Source: Sternotherus odoratus (lineage: Eukaryota > Chordata > Testudines > Kinosternidae). From it: 64,000 nucleotides of DNA. Made by a program: the position numbers and the translations under genes. Positions 58,531-64,000 of the stretch are shown piece by piece. The stretch lies in assembly GCA_032164245.1 (NCBI GenBank), contig JAVMKO010000007.1:3720001-3784000 (forward strand), in the 5' to 3' direction. The stretch's first letter is position 1. Each line of letters opens with the position of its first letter. Below the pieces are notes generated by a model. The model was given only the letters and a program-made list of their open reading frames with translations, did not search any database and had not been told where the DNA came from.

Positions 58531-60846
58531 TGGGTATCTAGCAGGAGAAATGATCTGGGGGTAATTGCATCAGGAATTGTGTAGGATGACTGTACTCTTG
58601 TCAGTTTGATGGTGAACACTGTTGGTTTCTAGCACCATGAACCATACAACCTTGAGTTCCTAGCTCCTCTCTGTGAAAAGCTCATGTCTGCAACTCCCAT
58701 AAATAAATCCCATAGTCATTATGGAGTTGCTTGGAGGGATAGAGTGTTTTGCCAACACCGTTTACCATTGCAAATGCAATAGATAAACATTCAGGCCCTG
58801 ATTTCCAAGGTATGTAGGCACCTGCTCTCAGTGAGCCGTAGAGTCTGATTCTCATGTACGCCAAGGGGCTTTTACGTTGCTCTGCCCCATAAAGGGGCTT
58901 TAGCGTCAATGCAGATTCAGGCCAGATGATGTGGATCTGGGACTGATGGAACAGCGTGCCCTTTGGTTAAAACCTACGAGGAATCTATTTAGCGTCTTCC
59001 CTTTTGTATTTCGTTCTGTGAATCGGGACCTCTAAAGAAAGGACACTAGTCTCTGGTCTCAATCAAAGAGATTAGAGTGCTTGGTCCTGAAAATTGCCAT
59101 CATCTCTCCCTTCAGTGGGCAGCTGCACAGGAAATTGCCGGCAGTAAGAGTCGAGCTGAAGAAGAAACATTAAGCAGGACTGCTCACCACTGAGCAATTC
59201 ACTTGCTGCTGGAGAAATTCCTCCTCCCCCTCTTTGCATCCTGCTGCATTCCCTTCATCGCTATTCCACATTGCTCTGAGTCATCCGCCTTGAGCCTAAT
59301 GAAATTAAGGAATTAGTGGGCAGTGTCAAATGCAATTAAAGCACTTTTACAATGCAGTTCCACTCCGTTATTTTTGGCTACATGTACGTAGCAGGAGCCC
59401 CTGCTACATCACCAATGAAAGACTCTCTTCAAATATAGACTTGTGCTGGGGAATTAGTCCACTGGCTTTAAAAAACGCCTTCATTTTTGCACCAGTTGAC
59501 TGGCCAGGGTTGGATCCAGGCATACGTTTTATTGGCCAATACCTAGGGCCCCTTAGCTGCTGGAGTCGTGATTACATCAGAGTCCCAGCTTTCATTTAGG
59601 CAAAAAAGTTGGTTTCTAGTCCTTGTGGTTGTGAAGAAAAACTCGTCAATGTGACCTGAGTGTTACAGCTGTAGCGATGTCTGCAGAGAACCTGGGAAAA
59701 CAGCTCTGTGAGGGGAAAGTGCCTCGTGACTCTCAATGGGGTGTTAACTCCAAGACCCGTTGCTCTGTGGTAGCTTCACCAACTGCACCCCAGCAGCGGA
59801 CTCTGGATGGCCAGTGAAGGAGGTGGACTTATGCTGCTGTCCCAGGCTTTGCAGGAAGGGAGAGAGGTTGCCCTGCCATTACCACCCCAAGCAAGTGGAG
59901 CTATGGCACCAGACTGGGGCCATGTGTTGTGGTGTTGTATAGGGCTCCGACTTGCCTTAATCTACCCCAGAGACTGGGCAGCTGAGCTGATGATGCCGGC
60001 TACAGACCGGATGAGCACAAATGCACTTCCCCCTCCCGCAGGCTTGCCACCAGTTGCCACCCTGCTCTCCCCAGCCTGAGGCTCGCCCCTCTCCCCCAGT
60101 AGAGCCTTTGCACCAGCATCCTTGCTCACACTGCGCCTGATGGCACAGAGTCAGAGACGAGTGTAGGAGAAATAAGGATGGTGGCGGGAGAGGATAAATG
60201 CGTAGAAAACACTAGCCCAGCCTTCCCAGGAGTAAAGGTTGAGAGGAGGAGAAGACCAAGGAATAAGGTGGCAATAACTGGAGCAGGGGAGATTTAAGTA
60301 CAATCTTCCCCTCCCTTAGTATTTCCTGGCATTCATTTTGAAGGGGGGAAGGTGTGGGATGGGGAGTTGCACGGCTAAAGATTTGGCATCCTCTCGGTTC
60401 CACCCCTCTCTCCTATGCACAGCTGCATGACCCCACACCACGAGCATGGATTCCAGATTTTCCCTTTGAAAATCTGTTCAAGCCAAGCAAGCATTTTTGC
60501 GGGCACTCAACGCTGTGTGTCTCCTGGCAGTCAATGTAATGAAGACTCACGAGTGAGGGAGGGGCAGGGCTCTGAGAAGGCACCGAGAGGACTTGGGAAT
60601 TGCACAGTAATGCTTCCTGTGCGGTAACCTATTTTGCTGCAAAAGATTATGTGCTATTTAGAAACAAGCCCGTCTGCCTGCAAAATGAAATCTTGTAGAA
60701 ATTGTGTCTGGGCCGGCTCGTTTTGCAGTTCATTTTATTCTAGGACTAAGGTGACCATAGGAGGTCATTGATGTCTTCATGACATTTAGAGAGAATTTAT
60801 CTTTATTTCAGTGTTTCAAACATTACATAGCTTGAAGCTCTCCCTC
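58531..60846. other. Unrecognised intronic stretch
   Basis: About 2.3 kb without recognised repeats. 59750-60100 is somewhat GC-rich with short overlapping frames but no recognisable protein. Confidence 0.4.
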
Positions 60847-60869
60847 ACCCCCCACCCCCCCACCCCCCC
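60847..60869. repeat. C-rich tract
   Basis: Runs of six to seven Cs separated by single A bases, able to form a G-quadruplex on the minus strand. Confidence 0.85.
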
Positions 60870-61635
60870 GCATACATACATCTTCGTAGCAGGTTGAAGT
60901 TTTGGGTAAAGACAACAGGACAGAGCCTGTTTGTATGCCCTCAGCCCTACAAGCAGTCTGCTAGTTGTAGGATGAGTTGTAGTTGCTTGTTTCAGGATGG
61001 AATTTCTACTCCTTTCTGCAGTGGGCAAAACACAGGCTCCAATTAAAATGAAACTGGGAAACTGAACAGCGGCATTAGTAATAAAAATCAAATGCCATAA
61101 TCGTGTTACTATAGGTTCATCACCGGCGCTGTTTGTAACATTGCATTCCGGAGCATAGTGACTTAACTCCCAGCATGAATAAGAAATATTTCATGACTAT
61201 TGATGGTAAAGTGTTTGAAAGGCCAAGTCAGTCAAAACCAGCTTAGTCATGAGTGAAATAATCTTGTAACACTCCGTTAGCTGTCTAATGCCCTGTTTCT
61301 GGTGTGCAACTCAATTCTTTCCTGTTATGTGCTCTGTTTTTTTTTTTTTAAACAGAAGCTGATAGAGTGCAGAGATACCTACTGCAGAAGGGTGTGTGTG
61401 GTCTCTGGAGTTTTTCAATGTCTGTAGTCGTGGGGAGACAGCACTTGCTGTCTCCCAGGTGTGTACCACTTTTGTTGTTAGACCAGCCAAATAAGATGAT
61501 AAGTAAAATAAAATTCTGCCTTGCTGCAATGCCTACAAAAAAATTGACAATGGCTAGGCTTTGGGGTGTGCTGAACTCACTACTTTTATATTGACCAGTA
61601 TTGTCACATTGTTGCCTTGGGGTCACATGTCTGTC
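60870..61635. other. Unrecognised intronic stretch
   Basis: No exon or repeat was recognised beyond a short T run near 61338. Confidence 0.4.
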
Positions 61636-61770
61636 TGTCACCATCTCTTGTCTTATTCTTAGATTGTAAGGGGCAGAAACTGTCTTTTTGCCTGTACAGG
61701 GCCTAACCCAATGGACTCCTGGCCATGCCTAAAGCTCTTTGACGCTACTCTAATGTAAATAAATAACAGA
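61636..61770 (+). mobile_element. Cry-type SINE 3' half
   Basis: TTGTCTTATTCTTAGATTGT, AAGGGGCAGAAACTGTC, GTACAGGGCCTAACCCAATG and a terminal AATGTAAATAAATAAC match the turtle SINE body and tail. The tRNA head is absent. Confidence 0.88.
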
Positions 61771-62882
61771 AAAATATTTTGGGAACGTTGTGATATGTCA
61801 TTTATGTAATCAGAATTATTTCAAAATAACCCCCACCACATTCAGTCCTTTGCAAAGTCTTAGCACAATGCAGAGGGGTGGGGGGGGGTGTCCTATAAAT
61901 TGATTCAGAAGAGCACATGGTTTTGGTCAAATATGCACGGAAATTGAGAAGCGCAATTGGGCACATCCTTGTCTGTTGTAAATTTTCATCACTCAATCAA
62001 GGGAGCAGTGAAAGGTTAATACCAGGTGAGGATCTGCTCCATCTGAAACTAAAATGCACCACAGTGGACCATGCTCTCCTCTCCCAGCACTGTAAATCCA
62101 GAGTAATGCCATGGAAGTTAGTGGAGTCACACTATTGTAGTTTAAGAGTAAGTGAGATTGGAGTCAGAGGCACTGTCTTCACACACTGTAATGACAATAT
62201 AATTCTATGCAAGAGGCACTGTCTTACTCGTTAACTTTTGGAGGGCTTGTGTTGAAAACAACTCTGATTTAAAGGTTCGGTGTTTGGATATTAAAAATAA
62301 TGCTGTTTGTTTGTATTTTCGCATTTCTGGGCAATAGCTGTATGCAGAATCCTATTTAATGTAATTTCTAAATTATGATGACCACTTAACTTCATCGGAT
62401 GTGGTTCAGAAGAGCACAGTATCTATTTTCATACTAGTTCACTGTCCTTTTCATTGCTTTCTGCCAATTTGCATAACACTGAAGTATGTGTGTTGATATA
62501 AACTGCCATAAAACAAAGTACAGTAACATTTTGTTATACTGTGTCTGTGTTACAATGTCAGCACTTAGGTCAGTGGACACTAGTTCCAGCTAGAGGAATT
62601 AGTTCTCCTCCGTTTATCCCAGGCTGTATCACTTGTGAATATTATGATCTCCCTTTTTAAAAAAAACCCTTACTGGTCTGTGGCCTCATTTTAGCACTGG
62701 GTATCATGCAGCATATATGTATTTCTATTGGGTGTTTTTGTTAATAAAATAGTGTCTGTGTTTTACATATGATCATTGAGCATCACATGTAACATAGGAT
62801 GGCATTACCAGCAGCAGTTGTCATTATATAGTATAACTGTGCAAGCCTTTTTTCTGGCTTTAAAAGATTATATATGTATATA
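61771..62882. other. Intronic stretch with MITE-like half
   Basis: Positions about 62085-62175 (TGTAAATCCAGAGTAATGCC, GTTAGTGGAGTCACAC) resemble the palindromic MITE family seen near 28050 and 54955. A G-rich run lies at 61876-61889. The remainder is AT-rich and unrecognised. Confidence 0.4.
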
Positions 62883-63040
62883 CAGTGAAACCTCGATTTA
62901 ACGGACTAATTCGGGCGAGGGGGTGTCCGTTAAATCCGAAAGTCCGTTATTTAATAATTTTTTAAATCATTAAATAACAGGACTTTTGGCTTTAACGGAC
63001 ACCCTCTCACCCGAATTAGTCCCTTATATAGAGGTTTTAG
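62883..63040. mobile_element. Tigger-like fold-back MITE
   Basis: TA at 62881-62882 precedes CAGTGAAACCTCGATTTAAC. The left arm runs through GGACTAATTCGGGCGAGGG to TTAAATAA, and the right arm is its reverse complement (TTAAATAACAGGACTT through CCCGAATTAGTCCCTTATAT, AGAGGTTTTA). The final CACTG expected at the right end is missing; the GC-rich satellite begins there instead. Confidence 0.8.
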
Positions 63041-64000
63041 GGGGGCTTTGACAGCTCCCGCCGGGCGGGCTGACAGTTCCCCCGGCTCCCCGCAGCGGGG
63101 AGCCAGGCGGGCGGGCTGACAGTTCCCGCTGCGGGGAGCCCGGGGGAACTGTCAGCCCGCCCGCCCGCCTGGCTCCCCGCTGCGGGGAACCCGGCGGGAA
63201 CTGTCAGCCCGCCCGCCTGGCTCCCCGCTGCGGGGAGCCCGGCGGGAACTGTCAGCCCGCCCGCTTGGCTCCCCACAGCGGGGAGCCCGGCGGGAACTGT
63301 CAGCCCGCCCGCCTAGCTCCCCGCTGCGGGGAGCCCGGCGGGAACTGTCAGCCTGCCCGCCGGGCTCCCCGCTGCGGGGAGCCCGGCGGGAGCTGTCAAA
63401 GCCCCCCCCGCCCGGCTCCCCTGCAGCGGGGAGCCCGGCGGGAGCTGTGAAACCCCTCCCACCCCCGCTCCCGCCCGCCGGGCTGTCAGCCCGCCCGCCG
63501 GGCTCCCCGCTGCGGGGAGCCCGGGGGAACTGTCAGCCCGCCCGCTTGGCTCCCCACAGCGGGGAGCCCGGCGGGAACTGTCAGCCCGCCCGCCTAGCTC
63601 CCCGCTGCGGGGAGCCCGGCGGGAACTGTCAGCCTGCCCGCCGGGCTCCCCGCTGCGGGGAGCCCGGCGGGAGCTGTCAAAGCCCCCCCCGCCCGGCTCC
63701 CCTGCAGCGGGGAGCCCGGCGGGAGCTGTGAAACCCCTCCCACCCCCGCTCCCGCCCGCCGGGCTGTCAGCCCGCCCGCCGGGCTCCCCGCTGCGGGGAG
63801 CCCGGGGGAACTGTCAGCCCGCCCGCTTGGCTCCCCACAGCGGGGAGCCCGGCGGGAACTGTCAGCCCGCCCGCCTAGCTCCCCGCTGCGGGGAGCCCGG
63901 TGGGAACTGTCAGCCCGCCCGCCTGGCTCCCCGCTGCGGGGAGCCCGGCGGGAACTGTCAGCCTGCCCGCCGGGCTCCCCGCTGCGGGGAGCCAGGCGGG
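63041..64000. repeat. GC-rich hairpin satellite, 48-bp unit
   Basis: Tandem units of 48 bp, each with a perfect fold-back GGCTCCCCGC-T-GCGGGGAGCC and a second potential stem GGCGGG ... CCCGCC around AACTGTCAG. A 281-bp higher-order unit is visible: AGCTGTCAAAGCCCCCC recurs at 63391 and 63672, and GGCTGTCAGCCCGCCC at 63481 and 63762. The first 90 bases run in the opposite orientation to the rest. The array reaches the window edge. Long frames on both strands are a by-product of the repeat and not proteins. Confidence 0.93.

Larger units (their letters stand above)
30267..64000 (+). other. NRG1: Intron downstream of NRG1 type III exon
   Basis: By analogy with other vertebrates, the next exon encodes the EGF-like domain. 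No sequence encoding the expected cysteine-rich EGF motif was recognised up to 64000, so the intron probably runs past the window. Repeats inside it are listed separately. 30352-33930 in particular has no recognised repeat except a (TTCC)n tract. Confidence 0.65.

Noticed and set aside
63037..63731. Repeating Gly/Pro/Arg-rich frames on both strands
   Set aside because: They are translations of the 48-bp satellite; a unit that is a multiple of three keeps every frame open.
30267..64000. EGF-domain exon of NRG1
   Set aside because: Searched by eye for the expected cysteine-rich EGF coding sequence on the plus strand; none recognised, so not reported.

Overview
The window looks like a turtle (Testudines) nuclear genome segment inside the neuregulin-1 (NRG1) locus. 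The turtle assignment rests on repeats: many CR1 LINE fragments, tRNA-derived SINEs of the cryptodire (Cry / tortoise pol III) type including one with a CR1-like 3' tail, Penelope-like fold-back ends, hAT and pogo/Tigger non-autonomous elements, and two MIR fragments. The species cannot be named from this sequence. Repeat names come from recognition of consensus-like sequence, not from a database search.

Only one protein-coding exon is convincing. Positions 29622-30258 (+) encode the N-terminal cysteine-rich-domain exon of NRG1 type III (also called SMDF or CRD-NRG1), ending in a phase-1 GTAAGT donor. No EGF-domain, Ig-like, kringle or tail exon was recognised. About 29 kb upstream is probably intron for longer NRG1 isoforms plus the type III promoter. 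About 34 kb downstream is the intron leading to the shared EGF exon.

Region by region: 1-21 kb is mostly unrecognised non-coding sequence with CR1, SINE, MIR and MITE insertions. It includes a 2.8-kb composite of two CR1 reverse-transcriptase fragments (18.26-21.04 kb) interrupted by a fold-back insertion with a perfect 51-bp inverted repeat. 22-26.5 kb is GC-rich, with a hAT element bounded by an 8-bp duplication (24.17-24.64 kb) and a CpG-dense segment (25.3-26.4 kb). 28.6-29.6 kb is the presumed type III promoter and 5' leader: a GA microsatellite, a G-quadruplex motif, a purine tract, a TATA-like box, and a 57-codon upstream ORF for a very hydrophobic leucine-rich peptide. 30.3-62.8 kb is intron with a large inverted Penelope-like insertion at 38.1-38.9 kb (13-bp target duplication), a hAT cluster at 43.5-45.4 kb, a 40-bp minisatellite at 52.0 kb and a pogo/Tigger MITE with intact ends at 56.3 kb. 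The last kilobase (63.04-64.0 kb) is a very GC-rich satellite of hairpin-forming 48-bp units, arranged in a 281-bp higher-order repeat and abutting a Tigger-like fold-back element.

The observations most worth following are the hydrophobic upstream ORF and possible extra exon in the type III leader, the possible intronic poly(A) site just after the exon, and the hairpin satellite at the right edge.
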